From: Arthrobacter sp. ISL-65
GTDB taxonomy: Bacteria; Actinomycetota; Actinomycetes; Actinomycetales; Micrococcaceae
DNA length: 64,000 bases
Direction: 5' to 3'
NCBI RefSeq assembly: GCF_018613795.1
Contig: NZ_JAGGPN010000020.1
Coordinates: 209,289 to 273,288, forward strand
Shown piece after piece: positions 17,081-26,500 of this stretch (position 1 is its first letter; the number at the start of each line of letters is the position of its first letter). Both the position numbers and the translations under genes were made by a program. Below the pieces are notes generated by a model that worked only from the letters and a program-made list of their open reading frames with translations, ran no database searches and was not told the origin of the DNA.

Positions 17081-18477
17081 ACGGTTCGCATGTCACCGGT
17101 GGGGGACCCGCGGCTGCTGCCGGGGGACCTGCGGCTGCCGGGGGAAGCGGGCCGTGCCCGCGCTGCGGGCAGCCTGTCCGCGCCGGGGCTAGCTTTTGCG
17201 GCGCGTGCGGGACGCCCCTGCCTAACCGTGGACCCCGGCTCGATCGGGGAGTAACGCGCAATCCGGGAGTCACGCCCGACCCGGGCGGGAGGCAAGCGGC
17301 TCGGATTCCCGGTAGCATCCCGGTAGGGCTGGGGGAAGGAACGGATATGTCAGGCACGCTCACGCTGGTTCCAGCGGCGCCGGGCAAGCGTCTCGGTGCC
17401 GCCGTCCTCGATTGGCTCGCCCCGGTGGCCATCCTGACCGTTCTGATGTCCTTCGGGTTCGCTGGCATCACCAGCACGCGGAGCGCCGGGCTCATCATCT
17501 ACGACACAAGCCTGCTGGCCATCCTGGCGGGCATCGGCGCCGGACTGGCGCTGGTCTACGCGTTCGCCGTCGCAAGTGTCGAGGGCCGTTCCGGCAACAC
17601 CATCGGCAACCAGTTCATGGGCATCCGCAGTGCTGACAAGGACGGTTACGCCCCTGGCCTCGGTGCTGTGTTCCTGCGGGGCATCGTGACCGGAGCCGGC
17701 ATCCTGCTGGCCGTCCTTGCCGCAGTTCTGGTGGCTGTCTTCAGGTGGTTCGACGCCGCCCTGCTCATCCTGGGGCCGCTGCTGCTCCTTGGGACGGCCT
17801 GGGCTGTGGTGGTGGTGCTCTCCAGCGCCTGGGACCGGAACGGCAGGCTCCGCGGATGGCATGACCGCGCGGCCAAAACCCTCGTGTTCGACGTCGTTCG
17901 TGGCCGCAACCCCGTGGCCACCGGGGGTATTGAAGGCCCGTACAGTTTCGCGCCCCTGGACCTGCCCCCGGTGCAGCAGGTGGCCTCCCCGGTTGCCTCC
18001 CGCACCCCGGTTGCCTCCAACACCACCGTTGAGCCGGCACCGCCTGCAGCCCCGGACGCCACCGATCATCCAGTCAACGCCGTTCACCCGGATGACGCCA
18101 TGGACCGCACCCAGGTGCGCGCCGGGGCGCGCCAGGACGCCCGCGAGGCGGTGCTGAGGATAAGGCTCGACGACGGCCGCGACTTCCGCCTGGAACGGAC
18201 CGTCCTGATCGGCCGGAACCCTGCCCCCGCTGCTGGAGAATCGCAGGCCCAGCTGCTGCCGGTCCCGGACCCCGGCAGGACCATTTCCAAGACCCACCTC
18301 CACCTGCTCACGGACGGCACCGGCGTCTGGATAACCGACCGCCACTCGACCAACGGCAGCGCCGTCACCACACCCGACGGCATGCGCACGGCGCTGCAGC
18401 CGGGCGTACCCGCATTTGTCAGCCCCGGAACCACAGTTCACTTCGGGGACCGCACCTTCAACGTAGGACACGCATGA
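17077..18477 (+). CDS. zinc-ribbon, RDD membrane and FHA domain protein
   Basis: 466 residues with three parts. Residues about 25-48 are a zinc ribbon (CPRCGQPV and CGACGTPLP). Residues 100-290 form an RDD-type membrane domain with about four to five helices (KRLGAAVLDWLAP opens it; GRSGNTIGNQFMGIR and RGWHDRAAKTLVFD are family features). Residues about 360-466 are an FHA domain with RTVLIGRNP, SKTHLHLL and DRHSTNGSAV, so it can read phosphothreonine. The GTG start overlaps the previous stop by 4 bases and the next gene starts in its own stop. In context the FHA domain is a likely target or docking site for the Ser/Thr kinase encoded four genes on. Confidence 0.92.
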   Translation: MNGSHVTGGGPAAAAGGPAAAGGSGPCPRCGQPVRAGASFCGACGTPLPNRGPRLDRGVTRNPGVTPDPGGRQAARIPGSIPVGLGEGTDMSGTLTLVPAAPGKRLGAAVLDWLAPVAILTVLMSFGFAGITSTRSAGLIIYDTSLLAILAGIGAGLALVYAFAVASVEGRSGNTIGNQFMGIRSADKDGYAPGLGAVFLRGIVTGAGILLAVLAAVLVAVFRWFDAALLILGPLLLLGTAWAVVVVLSSAWDRNGRLRGWHDRAAKTLVFDVVRGRNPVATGGIEGPYSFAPLDLPPVQQVASPVASRTPVASNTTVEPAPPAAPDATDHPVNAVHPDDAMDRTQVRAGARQDAREAVLRIRLDDGRDFRLERTVLIGRNPAPAAGESQAQLLPVPDPGRTISKTHLHLLTDGTGVWITDRHSTNGSAVTTPDGMRTALQPGVPAFVSPGTTVHFGDRTFNVGHA

Positions 18478-19352
18478 ATTCACAGCAGGCGGCCGGAACC
18501 CCAGGAACCGGCAGCGAGCCCGGCCTCAAGCTGAGCTATGGCTACGGAACGGACCGTGGCCTTCGCCGCGAGCTCAATGAGGACTCCTACATTGCCTCCG
18601 ATCCTGTGTTCGCCGTCGCGGACGGCATGGGCGGCCATGAAGCCGGCGAGGTGGCCAGCGGCATGTGCGTGCGGGCACTGGCACAGCTGCCACAGCTGGC
18701 CACGGGGGAACGGACAGCCACCGCGGGAGTGGTGCAGCATTACCTGGCCATTGCCGACGAATCGATCCGTTCCGCCACCGGCTCGCGGGCAGGAACCACG
18801 CTCAGCGGCGTGGTGGTGGTGGAACAGATGGGCGTTCCCTACTGGCTGGTCATGAACATCGGGGATTCCCGGACGTACCGGCTGAGCCAGGGGCGGCTCA
18901 GCCAAGTCAGCGTGGACCACTCCGAGGTCCAGGAGCTCGTCGAGAGCGGCGAGATCACCGCCGAGGAGGCCGCAGTGCATCCCCGCCGGCACGTCGTGAC
19001 GCGCGCGCTGGGCGCGGGCGACGAGACCGAGGCCGACTACTGGCTCCTGCCCATAGAGGAAGGCGACCGGGTGATGGTGTGCTCCGACGGGCTCAACGGG
19101 GAACTGACGGACGGACAGATACTGGACGTCCTCAGCACTGTCGAGGACCCGCAGGAGGCGGTGGACGCCCTGATCCAGGCGGCATTGCGGCGCGGAGGCC
19201 GGGACAACATCACGGTGATCGTCGTCGATGCAAGGAACGTGTTCAACGATGCCGGCGTGGCCACGACCGCACCCCGGACTGCCGCCGACGCGGAAGAGGA
19301 GGACACGCTGCCGCGTGCCGGAAGCGAGGATGCTGTCAATGGCCGCAGCTAG
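18474..19352 (+). CDS. PP2C-family Ser/Thr protein phosphatase
   Basis: 292 residues; dephosphorylates Ser/Thr residues with Mn/Mg. Motifs appear in order: RRELNEDSYIA near residue 27, FAVADGMGGHEAGEVAS near 44 (metal Asp and Gly), GTTLSGVVV near 105, MNIGDSRTYRL near 125, RVMVCSDGLNGELTD near 198 and GGRDNITVIVVDA near 240. All metal-binding aspartates appear intact. It is similar to PstP-type phosphatases. The ATG overlaps the previous stop (ATGA). It is the natural antagonist of the kinase encoded two genes downstream and of FHA-protein phosphorylation in this operon. Confidence 0.95.
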   Translation: MNSQQAAGTPGTGSEPGLKLSYGYGTDRGLRRELNEDSYIASDPVFAVADGMGGHEAGEVASGMCVRALAQLPQLATGERTATAGVVQHYLAIADESIRSATGSRAGTTLSGVVVVEQMGVPYWLVMNIGDSRTYRLSQGRLSQVSVDHSEVQELVESGEITAEEAAVHPRRHVVTRALGAGDETEADYWLLPIEEGDRVMVCSDGLNGELTDGQILDVLSTVEDPQEAVDALIQAALRRGGRDNITVIVVDARNVFNDAGVATTAPRTAADAEEEDTLPRAGSEDAVNGRS

Positions 19353-21075
19353 CTATGTCCCCGGCGGATGGCTAGGCCTCATCCGCTCGGGAACTGCGGT
19401 GATCCTCGACCCCGCCACTCCGGCCCCGCTGGTCAGCACGGTGTGGGATTTGCTGGAAAAAAGCCCGGACGCAGCCGAGGTTTTGCACGCCGTGACGGGA
19501 GGGTTCGGTGCACCGCTGTCCGCCAGCCCGTGGTTCGGGATCATCGGTTTCAGCGACTCGCTGCGGGTATTCCTGCGCGGCGACATCGATCTGACGGTCC
19601 AGCTTCCGTCGGGTCCCGTGAACCTCGACGGCCGGAACGTCACCACCTGGACCGAGCGGTGGCTGGACGCCCCCGAGTGGTTCAGCGTTTCGGCGCCGGC
19701 CGGGGCGGCATCCCGGCTGTCAGAGCTGCCTGTAGTGGAAGGGGCCGTCCTCCTGCAGTCACTGCGGGTCAGTGTTGCCGGATCATTACGTGCCCTGCCG
19801 GTCGGTGCCCCGCCTGCCGGCGCCCTGCCTGGCGGCACGCACACTGCCGCCGCCCTGCCTGCCGGCACCCAGACTGCCGCCGCCCTTTCCGCCGCGCCGG
19901 AGGCTGAGCCCCCCTACTCTGAAGTGTCGGCTGAGACCATGGTGGGCCTCACCGAGGACGCTTCCGTCGAGGCGGAGGAACCGGAGGCTGCCGCGCCTGC
20001 GATAGAGCCGCCGGCCCAAGGGGATGAGCACGAGCCCGCCGCCGAACTCACCGGTTCAGCCACCGAATTCACCAGCTCGTACGACCATCTTTGGGACAAG
20101 ACCGTGGTGCGCAGCATTGAGGACGCCGCCGTGCGGACCGGCGAGGAAGACGACGGCGGCACTCCGGCCACCAGGGAGACAGCGGTTCCGGACACGGCAG
20201 TTCCGGAGACGGTGGACCAGGAGACAGCAGACCAGGAAACAACGGGTCAGGACGCTGAATCTCAGGAAGCCCGCCAGCCCGTCATTACCCGTGCAGCAGC
20301 GGCCCCGGCGCCCCCGTCAGCCCCTTCACAGGCAGGACTGATCGACTCGGTGCCGTGGGCGACCGGAGGGGATCGTGCCCCGGGATCTGAGGTCCCGGCG
20401 CCATTCTCCGAGCCCCAAGTCCCGTCGCCGTTCACCGGCCCCCAGGTCCCGCCGTCGTTCATCTCCATGCCCGCCTCCCGTGATGCGGCCGAAGGGGACC
20501 ACGACGGTCAGACCATCCTCAAGAGCGATCTCCCCGCCTCCGGAGCACAGCAGGCAGGACACGGACCGGAAGGTGGCCAGGGCACAGAACCCGGACAGGG
20601 CGCGATGGCAGGCAACGGACCACTCGTGCTCGCCCGGGCGTGCCCCGGCGGCCATGCCAACCCTCCCACCAGCAGCCAATGCTTCACCTGCGGGATGCAG
20701 TTACCGGACGTGGCCGTGCAGGTGCCGCGCCCCAGGCTCGGCCGCCTGCGGCTGTCCACGGGAGAGCTGATCGACCTGGACGAGTCGATAGTGATCGGGC
20801 GGCAGCCATCCGTGTCGCGGGTTCAGGGCGGCACCATGCCCCGGCTGGTCCAGGTGGCCAGCCCCGGCGGCGACATTTCGAGGTCGCACGTGGAGGTCCG
20901 GCTGGAGGGCTGGCACGTGATGCTGTGCGACCTGAAAGCTACCAACGGCACCGTGCTGGTCCGCGAAGGGCAGCCGCCGCGTCGCCTTGCCCAGAATGAA
21001 ATGGCCATTATCTTGGACGGCGACATCGCAGAACTCGGCGATGACGTTTCCTTGCGCTTTGAGGAGATCCTGTGA
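19339..21075 (+). CDS. FHA domain protein with zinc ribbon and long disordered middle
   Basis: 578 residues from the ATG at 19339 (GAGGA 8 bases upstream); it overlaps the phosphatase end by 14 bases. Residues 1-150 form a compact unknown domain (SYVPGGWLGLIRSGTAVIL). Residues about 150-445 are Ala/Pro/Glu-rich and probably disordered, with short repeats such as LPAGTQTAA and runs of ET and EV steps; this stretch includes many Thr residues that could be phosphorylated. A four-Cys-like ribbon follows (ACPGGHAN and QCFTCGMQLP). The C-terminal FHA domain has SIVIGRQPSVSRVQG, DISRSHVEV and KATNGTVL. It likely bridges kinase signalling to the membrane complex. Confidence 0.85.
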   Translation: MAAASYVPGGWLGLIRSGTAVILDPATPAPLVSTVWDLLEKSPDAAEVLHAVTGGFGAPLSASPWFGIIGFSDSLRVFLRGDIDLTVQLPSGPVNLDGRNVTTWTERWLDAPEWFSVSAPAGAASRLSELPVVEGAVLLQSLRVSVAGSLRALPVGAPPAGALPGGTHTAAALPAGTQTAAALSAAPEAEPPYSEVSAETMVGLTEDASVEAEEPEAAAPAIEPPAQGDEHEPAAELTGSATEFTSSYDHLWDKTVVRSIEDAAVRTGEEDDGGTPATRETAVPDTAVPETVDQETADQETTGQDAESQEARQPVITRAAAAPAPPSAPSQAGLIDSVPWATGGDRAPGSEVPAPFSEPQVPSPFTGPQVPPSFISMPASRDAAEGDHDGQTILKSDLPASGAQQAGHGPEGGQGTEPGQGAMAGNGPLVLARACPGGHANPPTSSQCFTCGMQLPDVAVQVPRPRLGRLRLSTGELIDLDESIVIGRQPSVSRVQGGTMPRLVQVASPGGDISRSHVEVRLEGWHVMLCDLKATNGTVLVREGQPPRRLAQNEMAIILDGDIAELGDDVSLRFEEIL

Positions 21076-22736
21076 GTTCCAAGCGGCCGCCGGCCCCACC
21101 GCCCCGCATCCCCGGTTTCAGCTATGTGAGCCTGCTCGGCTCGGGCGGCTTCTCTGACGTCTACCTCTACGAGCAGGACCGGCCGCGCCGCAAGGTTGCG
21201 GTTAAAGTGCTGCTGTCCGGCCTCAAGACGGAGGGCGCGCGGCGCCGGTTTGAGTCCGAGGCCAACCTGATGGCCCAGCTGTCCTCGCACCCCTTCATCG
21301 TCACCATCTTCGAGGCCGAGGTGACCGAGGACGGGCATTCGTACCTCGCCATGGAGTACTGCTCGCGGCCCAGCCTGGACGTGCGGTACCGCCGGCAGCG
21401 CTTCAGCGTCGACGAGGTCCTGGCCGTCGGCATCCAGGTGGCATCCGCCGTCGAGACGGCGCACCGGGCCGGCATAGCCCACCGGGACATCAAGCCCGCC
21501 AACATCCTGGTTACGGACTACAACCGCCCGGCACTCACCGACTTCGGCATCTCCGGCACGCTGGCCGGGGACGTTGATGAGGACGCGGGGATGTCCATCC
21601 CGTGGTCCCCGCCGGAACAGTTCCGCGATGGCAACGTCGACGGCGTGATGGTGGACGTGTGGGCCCTCGGCGCCACGCTGTACACACTGCTCGCCGGACG
21701 GTCGCCCTTCGTGCTGCCAGGGGCCGACAACTCCCAGCGCGAGCTCATTTCGCGCATCACCAGCATGCCCGTCCCGCGACTGGGCCGCGCCGACGTGCCG
21801 GAATCCCTTGAACTGGCCCTGGCCACGGCAATGGCCAAGTCGCCGGCGTCACGCTATTCGTCGGCTCACGCTTTCGCCCTCGCGCTGCAGCGGATCCAGG
21901 CCGAGCTCAACCTGTCCGTTACGCCGTTCGAAGTGCTCGAGGAACGCCACCAGGAGGACGTGGACCTGGACGACGGCGTCGAGGAGACGCGCGTCCGCAA
22001 CGTCGCCTCCATCGACCCGGACCGGACCGGAAGCGCCCCGACGTTCCCGGCCCGCACCAAGCCGCTGGACGGGGGAGGTGCTGCCGCCGGCACCCCGCCG
22101 GGGCGGGCGCCGGCGCCTGCTGCACCAACGCCAGGGCCAGCCCGCGTGGCGCCCCAAGCCACCTTTTCGACGGCGGGTACCGCGCCGGCCCCGGAGCCTG
22201 CGGCGGTGGTAACGGCTGCGGACGACTGGGCAGGCGCCACGGTCCTGCGAAGCAACCAGCCCAAGGCAGCGGAGGATGATGCACCCGGCCAGGCCGGGGA
22301 CCAGCCGGCCGATCATGGGAAGCGCAACCTGTGGCTCGCCATCTCCGGCGGAACGCTCCTGGTGCTGGCGGTCATCGTGGGCATTGTGGTGGCATCAGCT
22401 GCGCCGCAGCCGCAGGCCCGCCCCACCGAAACGGTCAGCAAGCCGCCCGCCGACGCCGTCGACGACGGGTCCGTGCCCGACGTCGCCAAACTGGCCGGCA
22501 GCGCAGGCGCCCAGGGGAAGGTCCGCTTCACCTGGACCAACCCGCAGCCGAAACCGGGGGACGCCTACAAATGGCGGATCAAAACGGTCAAAGGCGGCGG
22601 AAGCTATCTGTCGACGTCGGCAACCCGGGTGGACGTCACGGCGAATCCGGCGGAACCCACCTGCGTCCAGGTGATCCTGGTCCGCAGCGACGGAACCGCA
22701 TCACCGGCGGGCGAGGATTCCATCGCCTGCCTTTAG
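21072..22736 (+). CDS. transmembrane Ser/Thr protein kinase (PknB-type)
   Basis: 554 residues. Kinase domain is about residues 10-275: glycine loop LGSGGFSDVYL, VAVKVLL lysine, HRDIKPANIL catalytic loop and TDFGIS metal loop, then MSIPWSPPEQF as activation/P+1 segment, so it should be active. A Pro/Ala-rich linker follows, then one transmembrane helix (about 418-442), then a ~110-residue extracellular domain that looks FN3-like (GKVRFTWTNPQPKPGDAYKW) with a Cys pair near the end. Unlike PknB, there are no PASTA repeats. GTG start overlapping the previous stop by 4 bases. The external FN3-like domain could sense or contact the giant Ig/FN3 protein of the same gene train. Confidence 0.93.
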   Translation: MSSKRPPAPPPRIPGFSYVSLLGSGGFSDVYLYEQDRPRRKVAVKVLLSGLKTEGARRRFESEANLMAQLSSHPFIVTIFEAEVTEDGHSYLAMEYCSRPSLDVRYRRQRFSVDEVLAVGIQVASAVETAHRAGIAHRDIKPANILVTDYNRPALTDFGISGTLAGDVDEDAGMSIPWSPPEQFRDGNVDGVMVDVWALGATLYTLLAGRSPFVLPGADNSQRELISRITSMPVPRLGRADVPESLELALATAMAKSPASRYSSAHAFALALQRIQAELNLSVTPFEVLEERHQEDVDLDDGVEETRVRNVASIDPDRTGSAPTFPARTKPLDGGGAAAGTPPGRAPAPAAPTPGPARVAPQATFSTAGTAPAPEPAAVVTAADDWAGATVLRSNQPKAAEDDAPGQAGDQPADHGKRNLWLAISGGTLLVLAVIVGIVVASAAPQPQARPTETVSKPPADAVDDGSVPDVAKLAGSAGAQGKVRFTWTNPQPKPGDAYKWRIKTVKGGGSYLSTSATRVDVTANPAEPTCVQVILVRSDGTASPAGEDSIACL

Positions 22737-22827
22737 CCCCGGCAGCTTTAGCACCCGGCAGCGGCAGACGCGTAAGGCGTCAACAGCTGCCCAGCATCAA
22801 CCAGCACCGACGACAAGACAGGGAAAC

Positions 22828-23532
22828 ATGGGAGACCTGGCCATAGATTTCTGCGGCGAGTGGTATGAGCCGACCGATGAGGACATCTTCAGCATCGGCC
22901 GCGAAGGCGACCTGGAAGTGGACGACAACCCTTACCTGCACCGACGCTTCCTACAGATCGCCAGGTATGACGGCATCTGGTGGCTCAGCAACGTGGGCAG
23001 CCGCCTCTCCGCCACGGTGGCCGACGGATCCGGCGGCATGCAGGCCTGGCTCTCGCCCGGCGCCCGGCTGCCGCTGGTCTTCAACCACACCAGCATCATC
23101 TTCACCGCCGGACCCACTACCTATGAATTCGCCGTCCACCTGAAAACGCCGTCGTTCCGGCAAGAGGCCAGCAGCGAAACCAGCGGCGGCGACACCACCA
23201 TCGGCCCGGTGGTCTTCACGGACTCGCAGAAAGCCCTCATCGTGGCGCTAGCCGAACCCATGCTCCGGCGCGAAGGCACCGGGTTTAGCGCCATTCCCTC
23301 ATCCTCGGAGGCGGCCCGGACCCTGGGCTGGGCCCTCACCCGGTTCAACCGCAAGCTCGACAACGTGTGCGACAAACTGGACCGTGCCGGAGTGGCGGGC
23401 CTCCGGGGTGGCGGCGGGAAGCTGGCCACCAACCGCCGGGCACGCCTCGTCGAGCACGCCGTCACCTCGCACCTGGTCACCGCCAGCGACCTTCACCTCC
23501 TGGAAAAGATGCGCGGAGACAGCGAAGCATGA
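22828..23532 (+). CDS. FHA-like protein with C-terminal helical (HTH-like) region
   Basis: 234 residues, function unknown. Residues 1-110 look like a degenerate FHA domain (EDIFSIGREGDLEVDDNPYLHRRFLQI, here split as FSIGREGDLEVDD and LHRRFLQI; then WLSNVGS). Residues 120-234 are helical with an HTH-like run (SSSEAARTLGWALTRFNRKL and LDRAGVAGL), ending in LHLLEKMRGDSEA. It starts at ATG 22828 behind AGGGAAAC, 91 bases after the kinase gene, and its stop overlaps the ATG of the EssC-like gene. Such FHA-HTH proteins recur beside EssC-like motors in actinobacteria; a role as phospho-dependent adaptor is inference. Confidence 0.75.
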   Translation: MGDLAIDFCGEWYEPTDEDIFSIGREGDLEVDDNPYLHRRFLQIARYDGIWWLSNVGSRLSATVADGSGGMQAWLSPGARLPLVFNHTSIIFTAGPTTYEFAVHLKTPSFRQEASSETSGGDTTIGPVVFTDSQKALIVALAEPMLRREGTGFSAIPSSSEAARTLGWALTRFNRKLDNVCDKLDRAGVAGLRGGGGKLATNRRARLVEHAVTSHLVTASDLHLLEKMRGDSEA

Positions 23533-26500
23533 GAATCCGACTGACCCTGCGCCGGGACCCCGCCGAGGCCAAGGACCTGGCAGTCACCGTGGACGGCCGC
23601 GCCACCGTCGCCGACATCGCCACCGAGCTGTGGACGGCCGACCCCGCCCGACGGCAGCAGCCTGCCCCGCCGAACCTCTCGCTCCGGATCGACGAGGCAT
23701 TCGTTGCCGGCGGCATGCGCGGCATCGTCCTGGACCGGGCGGACAACCTCCTCGAGTCGGGGCTGCGGCCCGGGTCGGTCGTTTCGCTCACCCAGGTCAG
23801 CGACCAGTTCGGGAACCCGAACGACGCCGGCCCGGCCGCAGACCGCGGCCCCGCCGCGGCGACGCTGCGCATAGTCTCCGGGCCCGACGTCGGACGGGAA
23901 TTTTCCCTGCCCACCGGCACCAGCTACATCGGACGGGACCGGGGCGTGGACGTCCGGCTCACCGACCCCCTGACGTCGAAGCGGCACGCCCGCATCACCG
24001 TGGGGGAGAGCATCGAAATCGTCGACACGAACTCCGCCAACGGACTCCAAATGGACGGTCTGCCGGTCACCCGTGCCACGCTGAACTCCTCGGACACCGT
24101 GACGCTGGGAGACACCGAGCTCACCGTGGTGCCGCTGGCGCGCAGCGGTGCGGCAGCTCCGACGTCGCCCCTGGTGGACTTCAACCGCTCCCCGCGGGTG
24201 ATCCCCCGGTTCGCCCCGGCCAAGCGCGTGCCCCCGGCCGGGCCCAAGCGGCAGGACCACCATCCCTTCCCCTACATCATGCTGATCGCCCCGCTGATGA
24301 TGGGCGCGGTGCTGTTCGCGGTGACCCAGAGCTTGGTGTCAATACTGTTCATGCTGATGATGCCGCTGTTCATTGTGGGCCACTACGTGGACCAGAAGCT
24401 GCAAAGCCAGCGCGAGCGCAAGGAACAGCTGAAGCAGTTCCGGGCGGGCATGGCCGCCTTCCGGCAGGACACGACCGAGCTGCAGCGCGTTGAGCGGGCC
24501 GTCCGGCTCCAGGAGGCGCCGTCCGTCAGTGACACCGTCGACTCCATCTACAAGCTGGGTCCGCTGCTCTGGACCCACCGGCCGGAGCACTCCGGGTTCC
24601 TGACGCTCCGGTTCGGGCTCGGCACAGTGCCGTCCAGGATTCCGTTCGAGGAGCCGAACTCCGCGGAAACCGAGACAGAGTACCGGCGCGAAATTGAGGG
24701 CTGCCTGGACCAGTTCCGGCTGATCGAGGGCGTGCCGGTGGTTTCACAGCTGCGGACCGCCGGCTCGTTCGGCCTCGCCGGGCCGCGCGGACTCGTCGAT
24801 GACGTGGCGCGGGGAGTGGTGCTCCAGCTCGTGGGCCTGCATTCCCCGGCGGAAGTAGCTGTTGCCGCCATCACCTCGGCCCGGTCCCGGGAACGCTGGA
24901 ACTGGCTCCAGTGGCTGCCGCACGTCGGCTCGAGCCACAGCCCGGTCAGCGGCGACCACCTTGCTGCCGGCTCGGCAGGCGGCACCAGCCTGCTGTCCCG
25001 CCTCGAGGATCTCGTGGAACTCCGGGAGGCCGCCCAGCGGTCGCAGGGTCCCGTGCACCGGCCGGGCATCTCCGTGGAAACCGCGGATGTTCCGCCGCCG
25101 GTGCTGCCGTCCGTGCTGGTAATCGTCGAGGACGACGCGCCGGTGGACCGCGGCCGGCTGACCCGGCTCGTGGAGCGCGGACCCGACACCGGTGTCCACG
25201 TCCTGTGGGTGGCTGCCGGCGTCGAATCCCTTCCGGCCGCCTGCCGTGACTTCATGGCCGTGGACGGCGAGCACGGCAACACCACCGGCCAGGTCCGGCT
25301 GGGACGCCACACCTACCCCGTGAGCTGTGAAAGCCTCGACGCCGAACTGGCAGGCCAGCTGGCCCGCATGCTCTCGCCCGTGGTCGACGCCGGTAAACCG
25401 GTGGAGGACGACTCGAACCTGCCCCGCGCCGTGTCTTATGCGACGCTTATCGGCAAGGACTTCCTGGAAAATCCGCAGGCCGTGGCGGAACGCTGGCAGG
25501 AGAACAACTCCGTCCGCTCCACCGCTGTCGCCAACCGCAAGGACAACGGCTCGCTGCGTGCCCTTGTGGGTTCCAAGGGTGTGGAACCTCTCCACCTCGA
25601 CCTCAAGAACGAGGGGCCGCACGCGCTGGTGGGCGGCACCACCGGCGCCGGCAAGTCCGAGTTCCTGCAGTCGTGGGTGATGGGCATGGCTACCGCGTAC
25701 AGCCCGGACCGCGTCAGCTTCCTGTTCGTTGACTACAAGGGCGGCGCCGCGTTTGCTGACTGCGTCCACCTGCCGCACACCGTGGGCCTGGTCACCGACC
25801 TCTCGCCGCACCTGGTGCGGCGCGCCCTGACGTCCCTGCGCGCTGAGCTCCACTACCGGGAACACCTGCTCAACAGGAAAAAGGCCAAGGACCTGCTCTC
25901 GCTCCAGCGCGAGGCAGATCCCGAGGCCCCGCCCTACCTGGTGATCGTGGTGGACGAATTCGCTGCCCTGGCCACCGAGGTGCCCGAGTTCGTGGACGGC
26001 GTCGTCGACGTCGCCGCCCGCGGCCGGTCCCTCGGGCTGCACCTGATCCTCGCCACCCAGCGCCCCGCCGGCGTCATCAAGGAAAGCCTGCGCGCCAACA
26101 CGAACCTTCGGGTGGCGCTGCGGATGGCCGACGAGGACGACGCCACGGACATCCTGGGCGTGCCGGACGCCGCGTACTTCGACCCCTCCATCCCGGGCCG
26201 CGGCGCGGCGAAGACCGGTCCGGGCCGCATCCAGGGTTTCCAGACCGGCTACGCCGGCGGCTGGACCACGGAACGCCCGCAGCGTCCGCAGATCGACATC
26301 GTGGAAATGGCCTTCGGGTCCGGTCCTGCCTGGGAAACGCCGGCCCCCGACACTGCGGTGCAGGACGAACCGGCCGGGCCCAACGACATCGCAAGGATGA
26401 CCGCCAACGTCATCGCCGCGGCGGACCTGCTGGCCATCGAACCGCCGCGGAAGCCGTGGCTGAACGAACTGGCCACCACCTACGACTTCTCGCTCCTGCC

